From: Pseudofrankia coriaricola
GTDB taxonomy: Bacteria; Actinomycetota; Actinomycetes; Frankiales; Frankiaceae
Reading direction: 5' to 3'
DNA length: 44,186 nucleotides
Assembly: GCF_001854805.1 (NCBI RefSeq)
Contig: NZ_MBLO01000049.1
Location: 1 to 44,186, forward strand
A program made the position numbers and the translations under genes. Under the pieces are notes generated by a model. The model saw nothing but the letters and a program-made list of their open reading frames with translations. It had not been told where the DNA came from and ran no database searches. Shown here piece after piece: positions 34,603-43,701 of this stretch. Position 1 is the first letter of the stretch, and each line of letters begins with the position of its first letter.

Positions 34603-34915
34603 GACCGCATCCGCGGCGCCAAGGACACCGGCCTGAGGAACCTGCCCGCTGCACGACTTCGCCGCCAACCAGATCTGGTGCGCGATCGTCGCGCTCGCCT
34701 GCACACTGATCGCCTGGGCGCAGATGCTCGCCCTCGCCGAGGGCGACGCGCGGCGATGGGAACCGAAACGGCTGCGCCACCGGCTGTTCTGGCTCGCCGG
34801 CCGGCTCGCCCGCCACGCGCGGCGCACCGTGCTACACCTGCCCACGCACCACCCCTGGGCACCACTGGCCATCGCCGCGATCAACCGGCTACGCGCCCTG
34901 CCCACCCCCGGATAG
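34603..34915 (+). pseudogene. IS1380 element 2 transposase, C-terminal fragment with frameshift
   Basis: Continues DRIRGAKDTGLRNLP, then one extra C in the CCC near 34645 shifts the frame. The expected LHDFAANQIWCAIVALAC... RRTVLHLPTHHPWAPL runs in another frame to the stop at 34913-34915. The transposase is therefore dead independently of the inserted serine-recombinase element. Confidence 0.88.
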
Positions 34916-35349
34916 CCGGGGCCACCGACCTCCCCGACCCACCGACCCGAAGGACCCCACCCGGACGTGGACCGGGCGCCCACCCCGCGCGACAACGGGG
35001 CACCCGGCCACGACCCGAACCAGCCGAGGCCCACAACTCAACATCAACAACGTCGGGAAGGCACCCCGCGCTCATCCACCACCGAGACGTGAAAGATCGA
35101 GGCTAACGGCGGCTTCAGACAGAGCGCCCTTGGCCTTGAGCGAGGCAGCGGGCGCATCCGCGCGCGGCAGTAGGTCTTGCACATCGCTATCAGTGAGTTC
35201 CGTTAGCACGCCCGTCCCGCAGGCCCGGCCTCGACGCAAGAGGAGGCATGGCCTGCAATCTCGACCTGGACTAACTGATCTCTGTCGATTGCCACCCCCT
35301 CCAGTCGCCCTCTGCGTCGGTCGACCGGGTACCGAATGGCCGCCCATTT

Positions 35350-36345
<996 letters not shown>

Positions 36346-36466
36346 TGGGACAGGCACCAGACCGCGACCGGACGACATCACGCTGTCCTGCCACGATCAT
36401 TGTCGGCACCAGACAAGATTGTCATGCCGGGCGGGGGAGCCCGGAGTGGTATCCCGACAGAGCTCA

Positions 36467-36481
36467 CCCCGACCGTCGGGG
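36467..36481. terminator. Short GC hairpin, possible terminator
   Basis: CCCCGA-CCG-TCGGGG gives a 6-bp stem in the 240-bp gap between the aldehyde dehydrogenase remnant and the convergent dehydrogenase gene, so it could serve either strand. It is weak evidence by itself. Confidence 0.35.
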
Positions 36482-36588
36482 CGGGTCAATGACCTCTGCC
36501 GCAGGCGGTCCGGACAGACCGCCACGATCTCGGTCGTCGTCCAGCGCTGCACAGCCGGCGGCCAGAGCAGCGACAGGCGACGCGGCGA

Positions 36589-37497
36589 TCAACCCTTCGT
36601 TCTCGGCGTGGGTCTACTGTTCGCCGCGTCCCCCGCGCTGCCCGCTTCGATGAACGGATAGATGCGGGTGAAATCGACGTTCGGTTCGGTGGCGGCAAAG
36701 CGCTGCCACAGATCGGAGGTCACCCGCCCGACGGCGTCTGGAGTAGCGGCGTTGTGGACCTCGGCCAAGTAGAGGCGGACATCCTTGGCCATGAGGGTGT
36801 TGGCGAAGCCGGAGCCGTAGCGGCCAGTGAGGACCTCACTTGGGAACTTGTCGTCCGTGGCGCCGTTGCGGCCGCTGGAGGTGTTGAGGACCTCGATCAT
36901 GGTCTTCATGTCGAGACCTGCTCGGACGCCGAACGTGACGGCCTCGCTGGTTGCCGCCAGCGCCGTGGCGGCGAGGAAGTTGTTCGCCAGCTTGAGCGCT
37001 TGGCCCAGCCCCGGCCGGTCACCGACCCGGCGGATCTTGTCTGACAGTCCGGCCAGGACCGGTCGTACGGCGGCCACCGCCATGTCCGAGCCGGCGTACA
37101 TGACAGCGAGCCGCCGGGCCTTCGCGCCAGCAACACCACCAGAGACTGGCGCGTCGACATAGTCGATGCCTGCCGCGGCAAGCAACTCGGCGATGCGGCC
37201 CGCAGCGGTGACACCGATCGTCGAAGTGTCAATCACGTGGCGGAGACGGCGATCGACGACACTGGCAAGCCCGGCGGCGACCTCCTCACAGACGGCGCCA
37301 TCAGGCAGGCTGAGCACGACGACGTCGGCCTCGCGGGCCACGTCGGCGACATCGACGGCGATGCGAGAGCCCTGCGGCGCTCGATCTGGGCCGGCCACGT
37401 CGAAAGAGACGACGTCGAAGCCGTATGCGACGAGATTGCCCGCGAGCGCGCCGCCCATGTTGCCGAGCCCGATGAAGCCAACGACGGGGGTGGCCAC
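36589..37497 (-). CDS. 3-hydroxyisobutyrate-dehydrogenase-like NAD(P) oxidoreductase
   Basis: 302 aa, GTG at 37497, three bases after the stop of the upstream carboxymuconolactone-decarboxylase-like gene. N-terminal Rossmann motif [13 protein letters not shown] (residues 7-19), substrate-binding [11 protein letters not shown] in the middle and catalytic Lys in [12 protein letters not shown]. Members of the family oxidise beta-hydroxy acids or reduce semialdehydes (HIBADH, tartronate semialdehyde reductase, GLYR). The exact substrate is not decidable. Confidence 0.9.
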   Translation of the reverse strand: MATPVVGFIGLGNMGGALAGNLVAYGFDVVSFDVAGPDRAPQGSRIAVDVADVAREADVVVLSLPDGAVCEEVAAGLASVVDRRLRHVIDTSTIGVTAAGRIAELLAAAGIDYVDAPVSGGVAGAKARRLAVMYAGSDMAVAAVRPVLAGLSDKIRRVGDRPGLGQALKLANNFLAATALAATSEAVTFGVRAGLDMKTMIEVLNTSSGRNGATDDKFPSEVLTGRYGSGFANTLMAKDVRLYLAEVHNAATPDAVGRVTSDLWQRFAATEPNVDFTRIYPFIEAGSAGDAANSRPTPRTKG

Positions 37498-37500
37498 TTG

Positions 37501-37923
37501 TCAGACCGCCCTGGTGGGCGTCGACTGGCGGTTTGGCCCGGCGGGGGCCTCGGCGGCACGTGCCGCGCGCACCCCGCGAAGGACGCGGCGGGCGGAGATT
37601 GCCGCGGGGGCGCCGCAGTAGGCCGCGACCTGGAAGAGCAACTCGTCGAGTTCGGCGTCGGACACCCCGGTGCGTGCCTGGGCACTGGCATGCAGCCGGA
37701 ACTCCTCCAGCCGGCCCAGCGCCGCGGTCATCGCCAGCACCAGCAGGCTGCGGTCCCTGGTAGACAGCTCGCCGCCCCGGGTCCACACGCCCCAGGCCTG
37801 GCGGGTGATGTGATCCTGGAACTCCTGCGCGATCGGCTCGGTCTCACCGATCTGTCGATCAACGTAGTCGTCGCCCAACGTGGCCCGGCGCAACGCATAC
37901 GCGGCCTCAAGCGCATAGTCCAC
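37501..37923 (-). CDS. Carboxymuconolactone-decarboxylase-family protein
   Basis: 140 aa, single CMD/AhpD-like helical domain: TRGGELSTRDRSLLVLAMTAALGRLEEF and HASAQARTGVSDAELDELL, typical of the PcaC-type subgroup, which acts on gamma-carboxymuconolactone or related lactones. There is no CxxC pair of the AhpD peroxidase type. Its tail is Arg/Pro-rich. It is coupled to the downstream dehydrogenase, suggesting one catabolic step pair. The gap 37924-38085 before it on this strand holds no gene. Confidence 0.88.
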   Translation of the reverse strand: MDYALEAAYALRRATLGDDYVDRQIGETEPIAQEFQDHITRQAWGVWTRGGELSTRDRSLLVLAMTAALGRLEEFRLHASAQARTGVSDAELDELLFQVAAYCGAPAAISARRVLRGVRAARAAEAPAGPNRQSTPTRAV

Positions 37924-38085
37924 AGTCGTACTCCCTATTTCGAGAAGACAGCGACATCGACGTCGGAATGCTCGGCGGCCGGAACATCACCAACCAATGA
38001 CGTCGCAGGAACCACTAACTGACCTCGCGGTCGGCTCAGCGTCGGCGCGGGCGGGATGACCTCGTACCAGACCCGCGCCGACGAC

Positions 38086-39222
38086 TCACTCCGGCTGGAC
38101 CGCTATGGAGGCGAGAGTGGGGCAGCGGTCGCGGAGGAACTCGTGGGGGTAGCCGAGGCGGATCGCGGTGGCCGCGTCGAGGGCGGCGAGCTGCGCCGGG
38201 GACAGAGCAAGGCGCGCGGCGCCGAGGCCGTCGCGCAGCTGCCGCGCGCTGCTCGCGCCGAGGACCGGGAGGAGGCCGTGGGCTCTGACCCACGCGATCG
38301 CCACCCGCGCCGGCGTCGTGTCCAGCTCGGCGGCCACCTTGCCCAGCGCCTCGGCGGCCCGTGCCTGCGCGGCCGGCACCGCGTCGCCGTCCGGCGCCCG
38401 CCTGGCGAGGCGGCCGCGGGCGAGCGGGCTCCAGGCCGCCACCGCCAGGCCGAGCGCGTCGGCCATCGGCAGCAGGTCCCGGTCGGCCGTCCGCGCGAGC
38501 AGTGAGTACTCCACCTGCACCGCGGCGAGTGGCGTCCAGCCGCGCAGCGACGCGACCGTCGCCGCCCGCGACACCACCCAGGCGGGCATGTTGCTCACCC
38601 CGATGGCGAGCACCTTGCCCGCGCGGACCAGGTCGTCGAGCGCGCGCAGCGTCTCCTCGACCGGGGTGTTGCGGTCCCAGGCGTGCGTCCAGAGCAGGTC
38701 GAGGTGGTCGGTGCCGAGGCGGCGCAGCGTGGTCTCGACCGTGCGCCGCAGGGCCTTGCGGCCAGAGCCGCCCGAGTTCGGGTCGGCGGGGTCGGTCGGC
38801 AGCGTGAACTTCGAGGCGACGACGACCTCGTCGCGTTCGCCCGCGACGAGCCGGCCGACGATCTGTTCGCTCTCGCCGGCGGCGTAGTTGTTCGCCGTGT
38901 CCACGAAGTTCCCGCCGGCCTCTCGGAAGGCGGCGTAGATCTCGCGGCAGACGCGCTCCTGCGATCCCCAGCCGGCCCGGGTGCCGAATGTCATGGTGCC
39001 GAGGGCCAGCTCGCTGACCCGGATGCCGGAGCGGCCGAGCACCCGTTGGCGCAGCGTCGTGGCGTCCCCGTGCACCCAGGCAGGCGGCGGCACCGCCGCG
39101 GCTGACGGCACCCCCTTCGCCGGGGCCGCCGGATCCGAGTGAGCCCGAGCCCCAGCCCTGGCCGTGGTTTCGGAACCGGCCTCGGCGCTGGAGCCGTTCG
39201 GCGTCGCGCTAGGCGTCGTCAT
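38086..39222 (-). CDS. Aldo/keto reductase
   Basis: 378 aa with ATG at 39222, overlapping the luxC stop by 14 nt, so translation is probably coupled. Residues 1-55 are a low-complexity Ala/Pro/Ser extension. The TIM-barrel follows with LGTMTFGT, catalytic Asp and Tyr in FVDTANNYAAGESE, Lys in VVASKFTLP and His in LLWTHAWD. NADPH binding is indicated by LPVLGASSARQL. In this operon it could reduce the aldehyde made by LuxC to an alcohol. A later internal start lacking the extension is possible. Confidence 0.9.
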   Translation of the reverse strand: MTTPSATPNGSSAEAGSETTARAGARAHSDPAAPAKGVPSAAAVPPPAWVHGDATTLRQRVLGRSGIRVSELALGTMTFGTRAGWGSQERVCREIYAAFREAGGNFVDTANNYAAGESEQIVGRLVAGERDEVVVASKFTLPTDPADPNSGGSGRKALRRTVETTLRRLGTDHLDLLWTHAWDRNTPVEETLRALDDLVRAGKVLAIGVSNMPAWVVSRAATVASLRGWTPLAAVQVEYSLLARTADRDLLPMADALGLAVAAWSPLARGRLARRAPDGDAVPAAQARAAEALGKVAAELDTTPARVAIAWVRAHGLLPVLGASSARQLRDGLGAARLALSPAQLAALDAATAIRLGYPHEFLRDRCPTLASIAVQPE

Positions 39223-40681
39223 CGGCCACCCAGTTGACGAACCGGTGCAGCGGGTACATGCCGTCGTGCGGGTTACCCATGGTACCGGTCATGGCGCTGC
39301 CGAGCCTGACGACCCGCTGCACGCCCGCCGTGGCGAGCAGGTCGCGAATCTCGGCCTTGCGTTCCGGAGGGTAGACGCCGACGGTCTGCGTCGCCACGTT
39401 CGCGAACTGCGTCGCCTCCCGCAGGGAGGCGACCGGGACGACGTTGACGGTCTTGTTCGTCGGGTGGAAATCGACCAGCTCGGGGGAGCGGACGACGAGG
39501 CCGGAGCCGTCGTACTCCCCCCAGATCCGGTAGTCCGGCTCGAGGAACCGCATGCCCTCGACGGCCTCGCGGATGTCGCTCGGGGTGGAGGGGCCGACGG
39601 CGCTGGCGAACTCGCGGTCGACGTTCAGCCGTTCGCGCAGCAGCGCGCAGAACCGGTCGAGGCGCGCCAGCTGCTCGTCGTCGTCGAGGTCGCACTCGAC
39701 GGCGATGTGCCGGGCGGCGAGGCAGGCGTCCTGGTTGAAGACTGTCGAGTCGGTCGCGGCGAGTTCGGCGACCTCGCGCATGGTCGCCTCGTCGGCGAGC
39801 GCCTCCCGCCCGATGATCGCCATGGAGACCTTCGGGTCGAAGGCGACCAGGTGGAAGCCCGGCCCGGTGTACTTGATGACGTTGTTGATCGCGGCGCCGC
39901 CACCCCAGCCGATGATTTTGTCGAAGTACTGGGCCCGGTAGAGGACGTTCTCCACCTTGGCGTCGCCGCCGCGCCAGTACACCGCCGACATGGAGCGCAG
40001 CACCGGGTGCTGCGGGTCGAGGTCGGCCATCGTGCGCAGCACGGCGACGGTGGTGAACGGGTCGGCCGACGGCAGCTTGAACACGTTGATGGCCTTGACC
40101 AGTGCCGCGTCGGCGATGGAGGTCATGGCGCCGGACGGGGAGTTGCCGGCGAGCATGTGCACGAGCCGCGGTGGGAAGGCGCGGACCCGGGTCGTGCGGC
40201 CGTGCGGGTCGGTGTGCTCGACCCAGCCGTCGAGGACCCGGGGGTCGCGGAACGTCTTCTCCAGACGGAACTGGATGGCCTGGCGGGTGAGGAACTGGCC
40301 GGGCCGGCGGAAGGTGTTCTCGATCATCCGCCGGGGCATCTGGCTGACCTGCGCGGTGAGTTCGAGGGACTCCTGCAGGTAGGGGTTGCGCCCGAGCTCC
40401 AGGTGCTGGGCGACCTCGACCAGGTAGTCGATGATGTCGGTCAGCGAGACGTCGAAGGCGGGGCCCTGCTCGGTGCGTGGGGTGATCAGTTCGTTGAAGT
40501 TGATCCGCGACGTGACGAACGGGACGTCGAAGTCGCGCGAGGCGTACTCGACGTCCTCGCCCCAGACGACCCTGCCGCGGATGACGTGCGGGACCTTCAG
40601 TTTCTTCGGCCTGGCCGGCCCGGACGGCGCGAGGCCGGGCGAGGGAGACACCGTGGCGGCGGTGGGTTCGGTGATGGTCAT
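39209..40681 (-). CDS. luxC: LuxC-family acyl-CoA/acyl-protein reductase
   Basis: 490 aa, ATG at 40681, 11 nt after the luxE stop. It belongs to the aldehyde dehydrogenase superfamily: N-terminal LuxC region, glycine-containing cofactor segment (LAGNSPSGAMTSIADAALVK), and nucleophile Cys310 in VFNQDACLAARH. It ends GNPHDGMYPLHRFVNW. LuxC reduces an activated acyl group to an aldehyde with NADPH, receiving it from the acyl-protein synthetase LuxE. No luciferase luxA/B or thioesterase luxD is present, so the aldehyde is not for light emission. The stop overlaps the aldo/keto reductase start. Confidence 0.92.
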   Translation of the reverse strand: MTITEPTAATVSPSPGLAPSGPARPKKLKVPHVIRGRVVWGEDVEYASRDFDVPFVTSRINFNELITPRTEQGPAFDVSLTDIIDYLVEVAQHLELGRNPYLQESLELTAQVSQMPRRMIENTFRRPGQFLTRQAIQFRLEKTFRDPRVLDGWVEHTDPHGRTTRVRAFPPRLVHMLAGNSPSGAMTSIADAALVKAINVFKLPSADPFTTVAVLRTMADLDPQHPVLRSMSAVYWRGGDAKVENVLYRAQYFDKIIGWGGGAAINNVIKYTGPGFHLVAFDPKVSMAIIGREALADEATMREVAELAATDSTVFNQDACLAARHIAVECDLDDDEQLARLDRFCALLRERLNVDREFASAVGPSTPSDIREAVEGMRFLEPDYRIWGEYDGSGLVVRSPELVDFHPTNKTVNVVPVASLREATQFANVATQTVGVYPPERKAEIRDLLATAGVQRVVRLGSAMTGTMGNPHDGMYPLHRFVNWVADDDA

Positions 40682-40692
40682 GTGCCGCTCCC

Positions 40693-42000
40693 TCAGTTGT
40701 CGATGAAGCCGCGGACGTAGGCGTCCATAGTGCCGGCACAGGTGATCTTGTCGCCGTCCGGAAGGTCCTTGTACCGGGTGATGTCCTCGAAGACGGTGGG
40801 TCCTTCCTTGCCGCACGGGCAGCCGCCCAGGTCGGCGGTGATCTTGTCGCCGCTGATGGTGCCGCCCCAGCGGCCGTCGACCGAAAAGTCGAAGAACGCG
40901 GCCCGGCCCTCGACCTGGCCGTCGGAGGTCGGCGCGAGCGCCTCGCCGTTCTTGTCGAGCACGAGCAGGACCAGACCCGGCGGCACGTGATAGCGCCCCT
41001 GGCGGCATTTCACGCTGCGCAGGTTGACCTCCTGCATCGCGTAGTAGTGCAGGAAGCGGCCCGGCTGGATGTTGAGCAGTTCGAAGATCCGTTCGCGGTA
41101 GTCCGGCGGCAGGGTCATGCCCTTCAGGCCGCCGGCGACCTGAAGGCCGTTGGCACCGGTGATGTCGCCGGGCTCGACACCCTTCTCCCGCAGGATCTCG
41201 TTGAGCCGGTAGAGCATCGGGAACATCGAGTTGAAGAAGATGTTCGCGTCCTTGTGGGCGATGACCTGCTCGGCCAGGTACCGCAGCCGCTCCTCGACGT
41301 CGGCCTGCCTGGCCGCGCCCTCGGTCTCGAAGGCGGCGACCTCCTGCGGAGAGGCGGCGCCGTCCGCGATCGCCCGGCGCATCGCGCCGAGACGCGCCAT
41401 GTACTTGTGGTGGTCGGTGACCGGCTTCGATTCCGGCAGCGGGAGCGCGTCGTCGCGGCGGTAGTTGTTCAGGAAGACGTCGCGGATGTACATCGCGGAG
41501 CTGATGCCCGTGTCCGGGCCGACCGGGACGACGTGCCAGACCTTCGCCGGCGGCATGCCGAGCCAGGCCAGGCTGTCGAGCAGGTTCTGGCCGGAGGCCT
41601 CCCGGTCGGTGACGGTCTTGTTGAGGAACGACGCCTTGCCGGACGTGCCCGACGAGCTGGAGACGAGGTGGCCGTGCTCCTCGAGCCGGGCGATCCAGCC
41701 GTCGAGGTCCTCGACGCCCGTCACGTCGACGTCGACCCGGTAGGTCGAGACCGAGTCGAGCCACCGGCGCAACTGCTTCCACCGCCCCTTCGAGACGATC
41801 GACTCCGGGTAGCTCTTGTAGGTCGTGTGCGGGAACAGCAGCCCGACCATGTCCTCGACCGAGCGGATCTGTTCGATGCCCTCGGCCTTCGCGCGCTGCG
41901 CGAGCACCGGCACCTGTGCCCGGCGCTCCTGGAACCGGGCGTCGAGCGCCGCCACGGTCGCCGGTGCCAGGCCGGCCTGCTGGCTGGTAGTCACGGACAT
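40693..42000 (-). CDS. luxE: LuxE-family acyl-protein synthetase
   Basis: 435 aa, ATG at 42000. An adenylate-forming enzyme of the LuxE/PaaK type: the phosphate loop SSSSGTSGKA is at residues 114-123, and aromatic and acidic motifs follow (FHYYAMQEVNLRS; GKEGPTVFEDITRYKD). It would activate a carboxylic acid with ATP and pass the acyl group to LuxC. It is the first gene of the luxE-luxC-aldo/keto reductase operon, reading away from a TetR-type repressor fragment. Substrate unknown. Confidence 0.9.
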   Translation of the reverse strand: MSVTTSQQAGLAPATVAALDARFQERRAQVPVLAQRAKAEGIEQIRSVEDMVGLLFPHTTYKSYPESIVSKGRWKQLRRWLDSVSTYRVDVDVTGVEDLDGWIARLEEHGHLVSSSSGTSGKASFLNKTVTDREASGQNLLDSLAWLGMPPAKVWHVVPVGPDTGISSAMYIRDVFLNNYRRDDALPLPESKPVTDHHKYMARLGAMRRAIADGAASPQEVAAFETEGAARQADVEERLRYLAEQVIAHKDANIFFNSMFPMLYRLNEILREKGVEPGDITGANGLQVAGGLKGMTLPPDYRERIFELLNIQPGRFLHYYAMQEVNLRSVKCRQGRYHVPPGLVLLVLDKNGEALAPTSDGQVEGRAAFFDFSVDGRWGGTISGDKITADLGGCPCGKEGPTVFEDITRYKDLPDGDKITCAGTMDAYVRGFIDN

Positions 42001-42121
42001 GACGCCCCTCTTCTGCGATGGGTGCTGGGAGGTCTGTGGAGGTCGGCGCCCGGGGTGACGGGGCCGCCTCCTCGCCTCGCGCGACGGGCACGCAGCCGTC
42101 GACGCTTTTACTACACCGGTC

Positions 42122-42141
42122 AGTCTAGTTTTAACCAGACT
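42122..42141. promoter_or_regulatory. Operator candidate in the luxE/tetR divergent promoter
   Basis: AGTCTAGTTTTAACCAGACT matches its own reverse complement at 16 of 20 positions and is AT-rich relative to the surroundings. A second GTCTAGTTG lies at 42147-42155. The position between luxE (start 42000) and the TetR gene (start 42177) is what a TetR repressor of both would require. The motif recurs at 29539. Confidence 0.62.
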
Positions 42142-42176
42142 TCCGCGTCTAGTTGTTGCGTCCCTCTGCCAGACTG

Positions 42177-42353
42177 ATGGTCATGACGTCGCCCGCTGAG
42201 ACGAGGCCGCACCGCGGTGGCCGGCCCACCCGGGAGCAGGCGGCCCGCCTCGACCTGGACGTGCGCGAGCACGCGCTGCGGCTGTTCCTCGACCACGGTT
42301 ACGAGGGCACGTCGATGGAGGCGATCACCCAGGCCGCGGGCACGACCAAGGCC
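42177..42353 (+). pseudogene. TetR-family regulator, cut off by IS insertion
   Basis: Only the DNA-binding domain remains: RGGRPTREQAARLDLDVREH, FLDHGYEGTSMEAITQAAGTTKA, then a TAG at 42354 at the junction with the IS4-like element. The recognition helix is cut just before its usual LYxRF-type ending, and the ligand domain is absent from the window. The gene faced luxE across a shared promoter and probably repressed it. A start at 42183 is equally possible. The truncation likely leaves the luxE operon without this repressor. Confidence 0.88.
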
Positions 42354-43484
42354 TAGCTGGCATGAGGGGCAGCAGCGCGTTCTCCAGGGCGAGCAGTCCA
42401 CGGCGCATCGTGTGGACCCCGTCGTGGGGTCTGCGCCGTGTTTCGCCTTCTGGAGCTCCCTCATGGTTGCGGGTTCCTGCTTGTCGAACCATCAGCTGCG
42501 GTCTGCGACGGCTGCGCCGGGCGGTGTGCTGGCGCGGGTGTATCCGCCGGAGCTGGTGGATCGGGTGCTGGAAGAGACGGACACGGTGGAGGTCCGGCGT
42601 CGGTTGTTGCCGTCGCGGCTGGTGGTGTACTTCGTGCTGGCGTTGTGGCTGTTCCGGGGCGGAACCGTGGCTATGTGCAGGTGCTGGTGCGCCTGGTCGA
42701 CGGGCTGCACTTCCAGTCGCGGGCGGCGGCGCTGGTGGAGGGCCGGCCGGCGGACCGGTCGTGGTCGCTGCCGGCGGGTCCGTCGCTGGGCGAGGCGCGG
42801 GCGCGGGTCGGGGCCGATCCGGTGCGGATGCTGTTCGAGCACGCGGCGGGGCCGGTCGGGGTGGACGGGCAGGCGGGGGTGTTCCTGCACGGGCACCGCC
42901 TTGTCCAGATCGACGGGTCGACCTCGAATGTGCCGGACACGGAGGCCAACCGGGCCTTCTTCGGCGGGCCGTCGAACGCCGCGGGGCCGTCGCCGTTCCC
43001 GAAGGTCCGCTGGGTCATCGCCGCCGAGGCCGGCACCCAGGCGCTGCTCGGGGCGTCGTTCGGCCCGTGGACGACCGGCGAGCAGCCACTGGCCCGGGAC
43101 CTGCTGTGCCACTTGGCCCCGGGGATGATCACGCTCGCGGACCGCGACTTCCTGTCCCACCGGCTCGCGTCCGACCTCGCCGCGACCGGGGCGCACTTCC
43201 TGTGGCGGGCGAAGGCGAGTTTCGCGCTCACCCCGGTCCAGGTCCTCGACGACGGCACCCACCTCGCCGAGCTGAAACCGGCCCGCGCCGCGGACGGGCC
43301 GCCGCTGACCGTGCGGGTCATCGAGTACACCGTGCACTCCACGACCGCCGACGGCGAGACCACCTCGGAGCTGTTCTGCCTGGTCACCGACCTGGTCGAC
43401 CCCGAACAGTGGCCGATGCTCGACCTGGCGTGCGCCTACCCCGCCCGCTGGCCGGTCGAGATCGGCTACGCACAGTGCATCTGA
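42354..43484 (+). mobile_element. IS4-like element, 3'-truncated
   Basis: Begins at the break in the TetR gene and carries a frameshifted transposase that stops abruptly at 43484, where unrelated sequence leading into an ISAs1 transposase begins. No matching right end was found in the window. A strong two-part hairpin (42399-42440: CACGGCGCA with TGCGCCGTG, and GACCCC with GGGGTC inside) precedes the transposase start. Some IS elements use such a stem to block translation of read-through transcripts. Confidence 0.75.
42463..43484 (+). pseudogene. IS4-family transposase, frameshifted and truncated
   Basis: The N-terminal domain reads ARVYPPELVDRVLEETDTVE and SRLVVYFVLALWLFRG. A missing C near 42660 then shifts the frame, and the protein continues NRGYVQVLVRLVDGLHF in the next frame. 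First Asp in VQIDGSTSNVPDT, second Asp in ITLADRDFLSHRLA. It ends RWPVEIGYAQCI, so the catalytic Glu/YREK region and the C terminus are lost. It is inactive for two separate reasons. Confidence 0.88.
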
Positions 43485-43701
43485 AAATGGCGGCGCTGGG
43501 GCGAGCGGGCCGATAATCAGTGTGGATGCGTTGCTGCGGCTGGCGGCTTTGGTCGGTCGGATGGTGGATCGTGGAGGATGGTGGGGCGCGGCTGGCCCTG
43601 ACCCTGGCTGCGGGAGGAGTCGGTCGATGTCGATGCAGCCGCGTCCGTGGCCGCGGGTTCCTGAGCAGACCGCGGCGGTGGCCTGTGCGGCCAGGGTGCC
43701 G

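Larger units (their letters stand above)
30837..35102 (+). mobile_element. IS1380-family element 2 with CTAA target duplication
   Basis: Inverted ends CCTCGGGCTTTCAC (30837-30850) and GTGAAAGATCGAGG (35089-35102) match at 12 of 14 positions. They are flanked by direct CTAA copies at 30833-30836 and 35103-35106. It is a different subgroup from the IS1380 element at 2754. The transposase gene is interrupted by a serine-recombinase element (32032-34602). Without that insert the element is about 1.7 kb. Confidence 0.93.

Noticed and set aside
39164-40720. A 518-codon plus-strand open frame opposite luxC
   Set aside because: High-GC antisense shadow of luxC; low-complexity Val/Gly/Glu composition and no ribosome site.
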